From Roseospira goensis (lineage in GTDB: Bacteria > Pseudomonadota > Alphaproteobacteria > Rhodospirillales > Rhodospirillaceae), in contig NZ_JACIGI010000005.1 in the NCBI RefSeq assembly GCF_014197795.1, forward strand, positions 24,700 to 88,699: a stretch of DNA of 64,000 nucleotides. The letters run 5' to 3'. The notes beneath the pieces were generated by a model. It searched no databases. It was not told the DNA's origin and saw only the letters and a program-made list of their open reading frames with translations. Each line of letters starts with the position of its first letter. The first letter of the stretch is position 1. A program made the translations under genes and the position numbers. Positions 26,101-35,686 of the stretch are shown here, one piece after another.

Positions 26101-27717
26101 GTGACCGACCGTCCGTCCCTGCCACCTGCGGCCCTGGAGGCCCTGGCCGACGCTGCCCTCGAAGCGGCCCCACAGGCCCTCGTCATCGCCGATACCGAGG
26201 GGCGGCCGTGGCGTCTGAACCGGCGGGCGCGGCGTCTGCTGGAGCTGAGCGACGCCGACGCGGCCGCCTGGTCCGGCCGGCTGCCCGGGTCGGGCGCCGA
26301 GCGCGGCGGCGGCTGGCGCGACCTGCCTTTGGGCGGCGGCGGGACGGCCCCGTTCTGGGTGTGGTCGCGGCCCTTGCCGCTGCCGCCGGCGGCGGGGGGG
26401 GAGGTCGGCGCGGGTGGTGCCGTGCTGCATGCCCTGTGGCCGTGCCGGGTCACCGAGGATCAGGCGCACGCCTCCGGCGGCGACGAGGGCGGCTTTGACG
26501 AGATGATGGCGGTGCTGGCGCGCCACGCCCTGCTGGGGGAGATGGGCGGCGCCCTGGCCCACCAGATGAGTCAGCCGCTGAACATCATCCGCCTGACCGC
26601 CGAGCGCGCCGCCCTGGAAGCGGAGGTGGGCGACGTCGGCGCTGGTGTGGCGCCCACCGCCGACCGCTTCGCGCGCCTGGCCGATCAGGCCGAGGCCCTG
26701 TTCGGGACCGTCGCGCTGGTCCAGGGGGCGCCGGCGGTGGCGGGGCCGGCCGATCTGGAGCCGGTGGACCTGGGGGCGATCATGAGCCAGGCCGCCAACC
26801 TGGCGCGCGGCCCGCTGCGCGCCGCCGGCCTGCGCCCCGAGGTGGTGACGCCGGCCGAGCTGCCGCGGGCCTGGGGCGAACCGGTGCTGTTGCTCCAGAT
26901 CGGGTTCGCCGTGCTGACGGTGTTGGCCGAGGCGGTCGGTGGCGAGGCGGCGGAGCGGGCGCAGGCGCGCGGCGCGGCGGTGCGGCGCGGTGGTCCGGCG
27001 GCGGGGCCGGTCGGGGCCGTGGTGGTGCGGGTCGACCCCGAGGCCGGCGCGGCCGCCGGGGACAGCCGGCTGATCGTCGACATGGTGCGCGACGAGACCC
27101 TGACCCGCGGCACCCCGCTGGTCCCGGTGGCGCCCGACCTGACCCTGTCGCGGCGCGTGGTCCTAGCGGCCCTGGCGCTGGCCGGTCTGGGGGGGCACCT
27201 GATGATGCTGGTGGACGACCAGGGGGCGCTGCGGGGCGTGCGTCTGGATCTGGCCCGCGTCACCGGCCGACGCGCCGCGGACGCCGGGGCGTCTCCGGGT
27301 GGCGGGACCGACGCGGCCGGCGAGGCGGTCGACGACGACCGTCCGGTGCGGGTCCTGCTGGCCGAGGACGAGGTGGAGGCCGCCACCGAGATCGCCGAGT
27401 TCCTGCGCGACCAGGAGTGCGAGGTCACGGTGGCCGGCGATGTGCCCACGGCCGTGGCGGCGCTCGATGCGGCCCAGCACGACGTCCTCATCACCGACGT
27501 CTCGATGCCGGGCGGCGGGGCGCGGGTGCTGCTGCGCGCCGCCGAGGCCGCGCACCCCGACATGGCGGTGATCCTGGCCAGCGGCTTCGCCATCGAGGGG
27601 GACGCCAGCCTCGCCGATCTGGCCGACATGGCCGACGCCATCCTGCGCAAGCCGTTCGGTCTGAGCGAGTTGCGCGCCGCGTTGGACCGGGTGCTGGAGG
27701 CCGACGGCGCGGGCTGA
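26101..27717 (+). CDS. Hybrid histidine kinase-response regulator with degenerate ATPase
   Basis: 538 residues from GTG 26101 (GGAG about 10 bases upstream); the frame is open further upstream but Arg/Pro-rich and unlike a protein. A PAS-like region spans about 15-115. The H-box is [18 protein letters not shown] with H154. The region expected to be HATPase (about 220-400) lacks a clear N-box and G1 box, though [22 protein letters not shown] resembles a G2 end. A REC domain (about 412-532) has AEDE acidic residues, phosphoacceptor D466 in [11 protein letters not shown] and Lys in RKPFG. No membrane segment, so it is a cytosolic sensor. Input is unknown. Confidence 0.7.
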   Translation: MTDRPSLPPAALEALADAALEAAPQALVIADTEGRPWRLNRRARRLLELSDADAAAWSGRLPGSGAERGGGWRDLPLGGGGTAPFWVWSRPLPLPPAAGGEVGAGGAVLHALWPCRVTEDQAHASGGDEGGFDEMMAVLARHALLGEMGGALAHQMSQPLNIIRLTAERAALEAEVGDVGAGVAPTADRFARLADQAEALFGTVALVQGAPAVAGPADLEPVDLGAIMSQAANLARGPLRAAGLRPEVVTPAELPRAWGEPVLLLQIGFAVLTVLAEAVGGEAAERAQARGAAVRRGGPAAGPVGAVVVRVDPEAGAAAGDSRLIVDMVRDETLTRGTPLVPVAPDLTLSRRVVLAALALAGLGGHLMMLVDDQGALRGVRLDLARVTGRRAADAGASPGGGTDAAGEAVDDDRPVRVLLAEDEVEAATEIAEFLRDQECEVTVAGDVPTAVAALDAAQHDVLITDVSMPGGGARVLLRAAEAAHPDMAVILASGFAIEGDASLADLADMADAILRKPFGLSELRAALDRVLEADGAG

Positions 27718-27882
27718 CCGGCGCGCCCGGCCTCCGCGCCCCCGCCCCCGCTTCCGCCCGTGTGCCCTCTTGTCGAGACGTCGCGTCCCGCGTCATGATG
27801 CCGGACGCCCGCGCACGTTGCGCGCGTGGCGCTTGCACCGCCCCCGGACCATGCGGGGCGGACCGACACAGGGAGGACACCG

Positions 27883-29085
27883 ATGCCCCACCATCTGTCG
27901 CGCGCCGCCGCCGGTGCCGCGATGCTGGGCGCCGTGCTGACGGCGCCGGCCCTGACCCCCGCCCTGGCCTACGAGCCACTGGTGGAGAAGCAGAGCTTCA
28001 CGATCCCCACGTTCACCACCCAGGGCGGCGAGACCATCCGGGACATGACGCTCGGCTGGGAGGCCTACGGCACCCTGAACGAGGCCAAGGACAACGTCAT
28101 CCTCATCACGCACTACTTCTCGGGCAACTCCCATGCCGCCGGCCGCTACAGCGCCGACGACGCCGCGCCCGGCTACTGGGACGCCATCATCGGGTCCGGC
28201 AAGGCGATCGACACCGACGCCTACTACGTTATCGCCGTCGACACGCCGGTCAACCTGGGCGTTCACAACCCGAAGGTCATCACGACCGGCCCCGCCACCC
28301 TCAACCCGGAGACGGGCGAGCCCTGGGGCATGGACTTTCCGATCCTGACGATCCGGGATTTCGTCGAGACCCAGAAGGCGTTGCTCGATCAACTCGGCAT
28401 CGACACCCTGCATGCCGTCATGGGGGCGTCGATGGGCTCCCTGCAGGCCTACGAGTGGGCCGCCAGCTATCCGGAGAGGGTCGAGCGGGTGATCCCGGTG
28501 ATCGGCTCCGGCTGGGCCGACGGCGACCTGATCGCATGGATGAACATCTGGAGCGCGCCGATCCGCCTGGATCCGAACTGGAACGGCGGGGCCTACTACG
28601 ACGGCGATCCGCCCACCCGCGGTCTCGCCGAGGCGCTCAAGGTGGTGACCCTGCACGCCCAGCACCCGGAGTGGTCCAACGGCGTGTTCGGCCGTGCCTG
28701 GGCCGGAGAGGACGCCGACCCGGCCGACAGCTTCGACAACCTGTTCAAGATCGAGGCCACGCTGGATGCCGCCGGCGCCGCCCGCGCCGCCACCTCGGAC
28801 GCCAACCACTTCCTTTACCTGGCGAAGGCGTGCCAGCTCTTCTACGCCGGCCATGGCGAGACCCTGTACGCCGGCCTCTTGGCGATCGACTCGCCGGTCC
28901 TGATGATCCACACCAACGAGGACCTGATCTTCCCCGGCGATGCCGTGCGCGAGACCGCCGCGATCATCAAGAGCGACGGCACCCCGGTGCAGATCGTCGA
29001 GCTTCAGGGGACGCGTGGCCACCTGGACGGTGTGCTGTCCATGGCTCAGGCCGCTCCCGCCCTGGACGCGTTCCTGGACCAGTAG
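27883..29085 (+). CDS. Exported alpha/beta hydrolase of the homoserine acetyltransferase (MetX) family
   Basis: 400 residues from ATG 27883 behind AGGGAGGA. A signal peptide is likely (1-29, ending LTPALA). The fold shows TLGWEAYGTLNEAKDNVILITHYFSGNSHAAG, nucleophile S183 in GASMGS, D347 in HTNEDLIFP and H380 in TRGHLDG, the MetX triad order. MetX itself is cytosolic, so the export signal points to a periplasmic esterase or acyltransferase of unknown substrate rather than methionine synthesis. A strong terminator follows. Confidence 0.75.
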   Translation: MPHHLSRAAAGAAMLGAVLTAPALTPALAYEPLVEKQSFTIPTFTTQGGETIRDMTLGWEAYGTLNEAKDNVILITHYFSGNSHAAGRYSADDAAPGYWDAIIGSGKAIDTDAYYVIAVDTPVNLGVHNPKVITTGPATLNPETGEPWGMDFPILTIRDFVETQKALLDQLGIDTLHAVMGASMGSLQAYEWAASYPERVERVIPVIGSGWADGDLIAWMNIWSAPIRLDPNWNGGAYYDGDPPTRGLAEALKVVTLHAQHPEWSNGVFGRAWAGEDADPADSFDNLFKIEATLDAAGAARAATSDANHFLYLAKACQLFYAGHGETLYAGLLAIDSPVLMIHTNEDLIFPGDAVRETAAIIKSDGTPVQIVELQGTRGHLDGVLSMAQAAPALDAFLDQ

Positions 29086-29153
29086 GGAACGGCGGTTCCG
29101 GCCGCTGGGCGGAACCGCCCCTCCGCCGGGCGGCGCCGGTGCGGTCGCATCGG

Positions 29154-29190
29154 CCCCTCGCCCCATGACGTCACGTCATGGGGCGAGGGG
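29154..29190. terminator. 17-bp-arm hairpin between convergent genes
   Basis: The arms at 29154-29170 and 29174-29190 are perfectly complementary, around a TCA loop (core CATGACG-TCA-CGTCATG). It lies between the ends of the MetX-like gene and the PAS-GGDEF-EAL gene, so it could terminate both. There is no long T-tract on either side. Confidence 0.6.
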
Positions 29191-29208
29191 TATCACGGCC
29201 TTGGTCGC

Positions 29209-31767
29209 TCACGACGCGTGGTCGGGCACGCCGTCGCGGAGCAGGCGTTCCAGGTCGACAGGCGGCAGCGGCCGCGCGATCAGGAAGCCCTGGACCTGAT
29301 CGCAGACCTGCTCGCGCAGGAAGGCGAGCTGGTCAGTCGTCTCGACGCCCTCGGCGCAGACCTTGAGGTTGAGCGCGTGGGCCATGGCGATGATGGCGGC
29401 GCAGATGGCGGCGTCGTTGGCGTCGGTGGTGACGTCGCGGACGAACGAGCGGTCGATCTTCAGCTTGCGCAGTGCGAACCGCTTCAGCACCGACAGCGAC
29501 GAGTAGCCGGTGCCGAAGTCGTCGATCGAACAGCCGATGCCCCGGTCGGTGAACAGCCGCATGACCTTGCTGGCGTTCTCGGGGTCGCTCATGGCGGTGC
29601 TTTCGGTCAGCTCCAGTTCCAGCAGGTGCGCCGGCAGCCCGAGCAGGTCGAGCGCGTTGCCGACGATGTCCATGAGCTGGCGCGGATTGTGGAACTGCCG
29701 GCCGGAGATGTTCACCGCCACCGAGATCGGGCCGAAGCCCATCGCGTTCCAGCGCGCGGTCCAGCGGCAGGCATCCTGGAGCACCTGAATGCAGATCTCG
29801 TCGATCAGGCCGTAGTCCTCGGCGATCGGGATGAACTCGCCGGGCGGGACCATGGTGCCGTCCGGGTCGATCCAGCGCGCCAGCGCCTCGGTGCCGACGA
29901 CGCGGTTGGTCTGAAGGTCGAGCTGGGGCTGGAAGTGCGCCTTGAACTGCTTCTCTTCCAGCGCGCGCCGCATGCGGTGGCGCATGGTCAGGATCAGGTT
30001 GGCCTGTGCGACGATCTCCGGGGTGAACACCCGACAGGTGTCTCCGCCGTCCAGCTTGGCCTCGTGCAGGGCGGCATCCGCGTGCATGGTCAGGGTCTCG
30101 GCGTCCCGGGCGTGGTCCGGGCACAGGCTGACCCCCATGCTGATGGACAGATCGAACTGGTGGCCGCTGGCCTCGATCGGGCGCTGGAACACGGCGGACA
30201 GACGGCCCAGGGCGGCCTTCAGGGCGGTCTCGTCCGCGCAGTCGGTGATCATGGCCATGAAGCGGTCGCCGCCGCTCCGGCACAGCAGGCCGTCGGGGCC
30301 GAGGGCGTCGCGCAGCCGCTGCGCCACCGCGACCAGCACCCGGTCCCCCATGGTGTGGCCGAGCGTGGCGTTGATGATGCTGAAGCGGTCCAGGCCGATG
30401 GCGACCAGCGCGAGACGGCCGGCGCCGGTGGTCTCGACGCAGACCTGCGCCGCGACGGCCGTGAAGCGGTCCAGGAACAGGGACCGGTTGCCGAGGCCGG
30501 TCAGCGGGTCGTGATAGGCCAGGAACATCAGCCGGCTTTCCGCGTGCTTGCGGTCGGTGACGTCCAGCGCCACCCCTTCCCACACCACGTCGCCGTTGGG
30601 CGAGCGGTGCGGGCGCGACCAGCCGCGCAACCACCGCTCGGTGCCGTCGGGGCCGATGATCTTGTAGTCGTCCTCCATCGGTTGCAGCGTCCGGGCCGAG
30701 CGGCGCAGGTCGGCGAGGAACCGGTGCCGGTCCTCCGGGTCCATGGCGTCCAGCATCAGGTCGCCGTTCTCGATCACCGCATCCGGTGTGTGGCCCAGGA
30801 TCTCCAGGGCGCTGCCACTAATGTACAGGAAGCGCAGCCGCCCATCCCCGCCGAGCAGGCGTTGGAACACCAGGCCCTGGAGGTTATCAGCGATATTGGT
30901 GAGCCGCCGCTGGGTCTCCAGCAGCGCGGTCTCGGCCGCCTTGCGTTGGCTGACGTCGCGGATGACGGCAATGAAAAGGCGCCGGTCGCCGGTCAGCACC
31001 TCGGACAGCGCCATCTCGATCGGGAACAGGGAGTTGTCGCGGTGCCGGCCGAGCAGCTCGCGCGCCCCGGCGCCCACCATCGTCTCCTCGCCGGTGACCA
31101 GATAACGGCCCAGCGCCTCCTTGAGGTCGCCCTGGTCCAGTTGCGGCATGAGCACCGACGCGGGACGGCCGATCAGCGCATCGGGGTCGTGGCCGAACAC
31201 CGTGGCCGAGGCGGCGTTCGAGGACTCGATGCAGCCGTTTTCGTCCAGGGTCACGATCACGTCGGCGGCGTGATCCAGGATGGTGCCGAGCCACTGTTCG
31301 GCCCGCTTGCGCTCCGTGACGTCGATCAGGGTGCCGTCCCAGACCACGGCGCCGTCGTCGTCGTGGTGCGGCACGCTGGCGCCGGCCAGCCAGCGGATCT
31401 CGCCGCTGCGGGCGATGGCGCGGAACGCCTCCTCGCAGCGTTCCCCGGTGCGCGCAGAGCGGCGCAGGCGATCGAGATAGGCGTCCCGGTCGGCCCAATG
31501 GATGATGTCCAGGCAGCCGTCGTCGGTCACCTGCATCTCGTTCGGCGCGAAGCCGAGATAGGTCGCGGCGGAGGCCGACACATACGGGTAGGCGATCGTG
31601 CCGTCGGCGTGCAGCACACGCCGGAAGACGATTCCGGGCACGGTCTCGGCCAAGGCGCAGAAGGACCCGGCATCCAGCGCCAGGCGCGGATCGTCGTGCC
31701 GGATCCGGAGCCCCGTGGCACGAAGGCGCGGATCGTTCGCAATGGCATCCTTGGATCGCACCGTCAT
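29209..31767 (-). CDS. PAS-PAS-PAS-GGDEF-EAL cyclic-di-GMP signalling protein
   Basis: 852 residues from ATG 31767. Three PAS/PAC units end in VVWDGTLIDVTERKRAE, LFIAVIRDVSQRKAAE and VVWEGVALDVTDRKHAE (about 35-405). The GGDEF domain (about 410-580) reads SGGDRF at the active site, losing the catalytic Glu. The EAL domain (about 590-845) is intact with TEALARW, NISGRQF, ELTES, DDFGTGYSSLSVLKRF and KIDRSFV. It is therefore more likely a c-di-GMP phosphodiesterase than a cyclase. No membrane helix; sensing would be cytosolic. Confidence 0.85.
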   Translation of the reverse strand: MTVRSKDAIANDPRLRATGLRIRHDDPRLALDAGSFCALAETVPGIVFRRVLHADGTIAYPYVSASAATYLGFAPNEMQVTDDGCLDIIHWADRDAYLDRLRRSARTGERCEEAFRAIARSGEIRWLAGASVPHHDDDGAVVWDGTLIDVTERKRAEQWLGTILDHAADVIVTLDENGCIESSNAASATVFGHDPDALIGRPASVLMPQLDQGDLKEALGRYLVTGEETMVGAGARELLGRHRDNSLFPIEMALSEVLTGDRRLFIAVIRDVSQRKAAETALLETQRRLTNIADNLQGLVFQRLLGGDGRLRFLYISGSALEILGHTPDAVIENGDLMLDAMDPEDRHRFLADLRRSARTLQPMEDDYKIIGPDGTERWLRGWSRPHRSPNGDVVWEGVALDVTDRKHAESRLMFLAYHDPLTGLGNRSLFLDRFTAVAAQVCVETTGAGRLALVAIGLDRFSIINATLGHTMGDRVLVAVAQRLRDALGPDGLLCRSGGDRFMAMITDCADETALKAALGRLSAVFQRPIEASGHQFDLSISMGVSLCPDHARDAETLTMHADAALHEAKLDGGDTCRVFTPEIVAQANLILTMRHRMRRALEEKQFKAHFQPQLDLQTNRVVGTEALARWIDPDGTMVPPGEFIPIAEDYGLIDEICIQVLQDACRWTARWNAMGFGPISVAVNISGRQFHNPRQLMDIVGNALDLLGLPAHLLELELTESTAMSDPENASKVMRLFTDRGIGCSIDDFGTGYSSLSVLKRFALRKLKIDRSFVRDVTTDANDAAICAAIIAMAHALNLKVCAEGVETTDQLAFLREQVCDQVQGFLIARPLPPVDLERLLRDGVPDHAS

Positions 31768-31970
31768 GATCTGGACTCGCCGCTTCCCCCCAGGTTGCCG
31801 CCTTCTGCGGAACGGCCACTCGCCCCGCGCATGCCCTCGCATGGACCGAACAACAGCCTTTCGATGTAATCCTTTCAGACCAGGTCAGCTCTGACCACCG
31901 TTATTTTCAGTCCCACCGGACCCGGTTCGCCCGATCGGTGCCGGATGCCCCGCGCATCCCCTCCTTTCCG

Positions 31971-33812
31971 TTACGCGCAGGTCCCCCCACCGGTTGCCTC
32001 TCCGCTGCAAAAAAGGGTGTAGAGACCGCCCTTCGCCAACAGGTCGCCGTGGCGCCCTTGCTCCACGATTCGGCCTGCCTCCAGGACACAGATGCGGTCG
32101 GCGTCCCGGATCGTCGACAAACGATGCGCCACCACCAGCGTGGTGCGGCCGCGGCTGAGAGCGGCGAGGGCGCGCTGGACCCGCCGCTCGGCCTCGGTGT
32201 CGAGCGCGGATGTCGGTTCATCCAGCAGCAGGATATCGGCCTCCTTGAGGATCGCCCGGGCGATGGCGAGGCGCTGGCGCTCGCCCCCGGACAGGCGCCC
32301 CCCGAGGTCGCCGATGCGGGTGTCGAGCCCCGCCGGCAGGCGGGCGATGAAGTCCCAGGCGTCGGCGTCGCGGGCGGCGGCCTCGATCTCGGCCGCGCTC
32401 GCGTCCGGACGGCCATAGGCGATGTTGGCGCGGATGGTGTCGTCGAACAGGAAGGTCTCCTGCGTGACCAGCGCGATGCGGGCGCGCAGCGACGCCAGGG
32501 TGACGTCGCGCACGTCGTGGCCGTCGATCCGCACCGCGCCGGCGGAGACGTCCAGGAAGCGCGGGATCAGGTTGAGCAGAGTGGACTTGCCGGCCCCGGA
32601 GGCGCCCACCAGCGCCACCACCTCGCCGGGGGCGACGCTCAGGTCGATGCCGTGCAGCACCGGGGCGTCCGGGCCGTAGCCGAAGTGCACGCCCGCAAGC
32701 TCGAGGCGCCCCGGCCCGGGCGGCAGCGCGACCGCCCCGGGACGCTCGGTGATGTCGGGGGGCGTGTCCAGCACCGCGAACAGGCGTTCCACCGCCGCCA
32801 GCCCCTCCTGCACGATGGAATACAGGTTGGCCAGCCGCTTGGCCGGCTGGTAGGCCATCAGCAGCGCCGCCAGCATGGAGGTCAGCGAGCCCGGGTCGTT
32901 GGCGCCGCTGAGGATGCGCTGGCCGCCGACGAACAGCGCCAGGCCGAGCGCGATCCCGGTCGCCAGTTCCATGATCGGCGTGATCAGGGTGCGCGCGCGC
33001 TCGCCGCTGACCTGGCGGCGGAAAATGCGCTCGATCAGGGTGTCGACGCGCGCCCGCATGTCGTCGGCGCGGCCGTCGATCCACACCACCCGGATGCCGC
33101 GCAGGGTCTGGGTCATGAGCGCGTGCAGGCGCCCGGTCTCCTCCTGGGTGTGGCGCGCGCGCTTGCGCACCTTGCGGCCCAGTCGGCGCACCGGCACCAC
33201 CGTGAGCGGCGCCGCCAGGAAGGCCAGCAGGCCCAGGACCCAGTCCTGCCACAGCACCAGGGCGACCAGCGCCACCAAGGTCACCAGGTCGCGCCCGAGG
33301 CCGGTCAGGGCATTGGCGGTGGCGAAGCGCATGCGGTTGATGTCGAACGTGAAGCGGGTCACCAGGTCGCCGGTGCTGTGGCCCTGGAAGAACCGCAGCT
33401 CCATCGCCGAGACCTTGGCGTGCAGGCGGTCGCGGGCCTCGGCCAGGATCAGGAAGCCGACCCGCGTGACCAGCACCGACTGGCCGTAGTTGCCGATCGC
33501 GCGCAGCACGAACGCGGCCAGGATGCCGCCGCCGACCCACCACAGCGCGGCGGCGTTGCGGCCCAGGAACACCTCGTTGATCGCCGGCTCCAGCAGCCAC
33601 GCCGTGGCCGCGGTGGCCAGCGCCATGACCACCATGCAGGCCACCGCCAGACCCATGCGCCCCCAGTACGGCCGCAGGAAGGTGCGGATCAGGCGCCGCG
33701 CCAGGGCCAGCGTGCCGGCGCGGCCGGCGGGGGCGGAGGCCCGGGCGGAGGTCGGGGCGGCCGGCGGGGCGGCCGGCGGGTCGGTCGGGGGTACGGTAGG
33801 GGAGACGGACAT
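31971..33812 (-). CDS. MsbA-like ABC exporter (lipid A type)
   Basis: 613 residues, fused membrane and ATPase halves. A Pro/Ala-rich N-terminal tail (1-35) precedes six predicted helices (about 50-330) with RFFQGHSTGDLVTRFTFDINRMR, as in MsbA. The ATPase has Walker A GASGAGKST (403-411), signature LSGGERQRLAIARA, Walker B ILLLDEPTSALD and the H-loop AHRLST. It acts as a homodimer exporting lipid A-core or other amphiphiles across the inner membrane. No lipid A genes lie next to it, so the substrate is inferred. A duplicated regulatory element lies about 75 bp upstream. Confidence 0.8.
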   Translation of the reverse strand: MSVSPTVPPTDPPAAPPAAPTSARASAPAGRAGTLALARRLIRTFLRPYWGRMGLAVACMVVMALATAATAWLLEPAINEVFLGRNAAALWWVGGGILAAFVLRAIGNYGQSVLVTRVGFLILAEARDRLHAKVSAMELRFFQGHSTGDLVTRFTFDINRMRFATANALTGLGRDLVTLVALVALVLWQDWVLGLLAFLAAPLTVVPVRRLGRKVRKRARHTQEETGRLHALMTQTLRGIRVVWIDGRADDMRARVDTLIERIFRRQVSGERARTLITPIMELATGIALGLALFVGGQRILSGANDPGSLTSMLAALLMAYQPAKRLANLYSIVQEGLAAVERLFAVLDTPPDITERPGAVALPPGPGRLELAGVHFGYGPDAPVLHGIDLSVAPGEVVALVGASGAGKSTLLNLIPRFLDVSAGAVRIDGHDVRDVTLASLRARIALVTQETFLFDDTIRANIAYGRPDASAAEIEAAARDADAWDFIARLPAGLDTRIGDLGGRLSGGERQRLAIARAILKEADILLLDEPTSALDTEAERRVQRALAALSRGRTTLVVAHRLSTIRDADRICVLEAGRIVEQGRHGDLLAKGGLYTLFCSGEATGGGTCA

Positions 33813-33887
33813 TGCTCTCGGATCGCTGCCCGGAACGCGCCGCCCGGGATCGCGGCCGCCGGCGGCACGCGGCCGCCGGGCGGCGCG

Positions 33888-33979
33888 ATCATAGAGCCGA
33901 TTGTTCGAAATCGGAACCGCAGATGCGGTCCGGTCGCCGACGCCGGGCGGCTCTACAGGACTGATTCTGATGCGGATTC
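33888..33979 (-). promoter_or_regulatory. Copy 2 of the duplicated ~90-bp upstream element
   Basis: Read on the minus strand it has two GAATC sites 12 bp apart, TAGAGCCG, a GGACCGCAT core and a TATGAT hexamer (33888-33893) that could be a -10, 76 bp before the MsbA-like start. The ends are inverted repeats (TAGAGCCG 33892-33899, CGGCTCTA 33948-33955). The distal part overlaps the last codons of the DUF123 gene. Similar to 13702-13793. Confidence 0.45.
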
Positions 33980-34510
33980 AAGTGTCCCGGTGGCCCGCCG
34001 GCGTATTCGCCGGAGTCCGTGTCGCGGCGCCTCCGGCAGCGCCAACAGATGGGCCGGGCAGGTGCGGCAGTCGCTGCTGCCGAAGCCGGGCACCGGCACC
34101 GTGGCGCCGGCCTCCGCCAGCAGGCGGGCGACCAGCGCGCATTCGTCGCCGCCGGGGACCGCCTGAACCCAGATCCGCGCGCCGGGCGCCGTGGTCGGCC
34201 AGTCGACGTGCCAGCGCCGGCGCTTGTCGGGGCGCAGGTGGCGGGCCAGCCGGGCGCGCAGCCCGCCGGGACCGCGCGCGCTGCCGGCGTACACCACCCA
34301 GCCCGGCGCCAGCGCGGGCCGGGCGGCCGTCACGAGACGCGGCGGCAGCGCGACCGGGGCCGGCAGCCACACCGCCAGCAGGTAGGCCCCCGCCACCGCC
34401 GGCACCGCCCCGTCGGCCCGGGCGGTCGCGCGCTCCTGCCACAGACCGCCGAGCGGTCGCAAAGCCTCAGGCACGGACTCGGGCTTGCCCTGGGCGGCAC
34501 GAGCCGTCAT
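33953..34510 (-). CDS. DUF123 (GIY-YIG-like) family protein
   Basis: 185 residues from ATG 34510. The domain spans about 38-165: GAYLLAVWL, GWVVYAGSARGPGGLRARLARHLR, RRRWHVDWPT, ECALVARLLA and GFGSSDCRTCPAHLLAL, a pattern close to DUF123 proteins, which are thought to be nuclease-like and are sometimes fused to endonuclease III. The last residues (LESASESVL) are encoded inside the duplicated element, so the C-terminus may be a recent addition. It is divergent from the tas-like gene. Function is unproven. Confidence 0.75.
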   Translation of the reverse strand: MTARAAQGKPESVPEALRPLGGLWQERATARADGAVPAVAGAYLLAVWLPAPVALPPRLVTAARPALAPGWVVYAGSARGPGGLRARLARHLRPDKRRRWHVDWPTTAPGARIWVQAVPGGDECALVARLLAEAGATVPVPGFGSSDCRTCPAHLLALPEAPRHGLRRIRRRATGTLESASESVL

Positions 34511-34573
34511 GGTGCGCCCGGCCCGGGCGTCCGCCCTTTCCGGCCACATCCCCCAAAACGCGAAAGCCTTGCC

Positions 34574-35620
34574 ATGCAGTATCGTCCGCTCGGCCGGTCC
34601 GGCCTGTCCGTCAGTGCGCTGTGCCTGGGCACCATGACCTGGGGCCAGCAGAACACCGAGGCCGAGGCCCACGCCCAGATGGACTACGCCCTGGACCACG
34701 GCGTCAACTGGTTCGACACGGCCGAGCTGTATCCGGTGCCGCCGAAGCCCGAGACCCAGGGGCGCACCGAAGCCTACATCGGCTCCTGGTTCGCCAGCCG
34801 CGGCAGCCGCGACAAGGTGGTGCTGGCCAGCAAGATCGTCGGGCCCGGGCCGATGCCGCAGTTTCGCGGCGGCGCGGCGCGCCTGGACCGGGCCAACATC
34901 CGGGCGGCGGTCGAGGGCTCGCTGCGCCGTCTGCGCACCGATTACATCGACGTCTATTACCTGCACTGGCCGGAGCGGGCGACCAACTTCTTCGGCCGCC
35001 TGGGCTATGTCCCCGATCCGGTGCGCGACGCCGAGGCCATCGCCATCGAGGACACGCTGGAGGCCCTGCACGAGCAGGTGCAGGCTGGCACCATCCGGCA
35101 CGTCGCGCTCTCCAACGAAACCGCCTGGGGCCTGATGCGCACCGTGCGGCTGGCCGAGGACCGGGGCTGGCCGCGGCCGGCCTGCATCCAGAACCCCTAC
35201 AACCTGCTGAACCGCTCGTTCGAGGTCGGGCTGGCCGAGCCGGCGATCCGCGAGGCGGTGCCGCTGTGTGCCTACTCGCCGCTGGGCATGGGCACGCTGT
35301 CGGGCAAGTACCTGGACGGCCGCCGGCCCGAGGGTGCGCGCCTGACGCTGTTCAACGCCACCTACCCGCGCTACCAGAAACCGCGCGGTGTGGCGGCGAC
35401 CGAGCGCTACGTGGCGCTGGCGCGCGAGCACGGGCTGGACCCGGCCCGGATGGCCCTGGCCTATGTGACCAGCCGGCCGTTCGTCGCGAGCACCATCATC
35501 GGGGCCACCAGCCTGGAGCAGCTCGCCAGCAACCTCGCCAGCGCGGACCTGACCCTGCCCGACAGCGTGCTGGAGGGCATCGAGGCGATCCACGCCGAGT
35601 TCACGTATCCCTGCCCGTGA
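34574..35620 (+). CDS. tas: Tas-type aldo-keto reductase
   Basis: 348 residues. Very close along its length to E. coli Tas: MQYRPLGRSGLSVSALCLGTM, AELYPVPPKPETQGRTEAYIG, VLASKIVGPG, DYIDVYYLHWPERATNFFGRLGY, LNRSFEVGLAEPA, YSPLGMGTLSGKYL and ASTIIGATSLEQL. The catalytic Asp, Tyr, Lys and His are present. It is an NADPH-dependent cytosolic oxidoreductase; the natural substrate is unclear. The gene is monocistronic and divergent from the DUF123 gene by 63 bp. Confidence 0.9.
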   Translation: MQYRPLGRSGLSVSALCLGTMTWGQQNTEAEAHAQMDYALDHGVNWFDTAELYPVPPKPETQGRTEAYIGSWFASRGSRDKVVLASKIVGPGPMPQFRGGAARLDRANIRAAVEGSLRRLRTDYIDVYYLHWPERATNFFGRLGYVPDPVRDAEAIAIEDTLEALHEQVQAGTIRHVALSNETAWGLMRTVRLAEDRGWPRPACIQNPYNLLNRSFEVGLAEPAIREAVPLCAYSPLGMGTLSGKYLDGRRPEGARLTLFNATYPRYQKPRGVAATERYVALAREHGLDPARMALAYVTSRPFVASTIIGATSLEQLASNLASADLTLPDSVLEGIEAIHAEFTYPCP

Positions 35621-35686
35621 CGCCCCGCTCCGAGATGTCCCGCTCCGTGATCTCCGTTCCCGTGATCTCCGTTCCCGTGACCGGCC

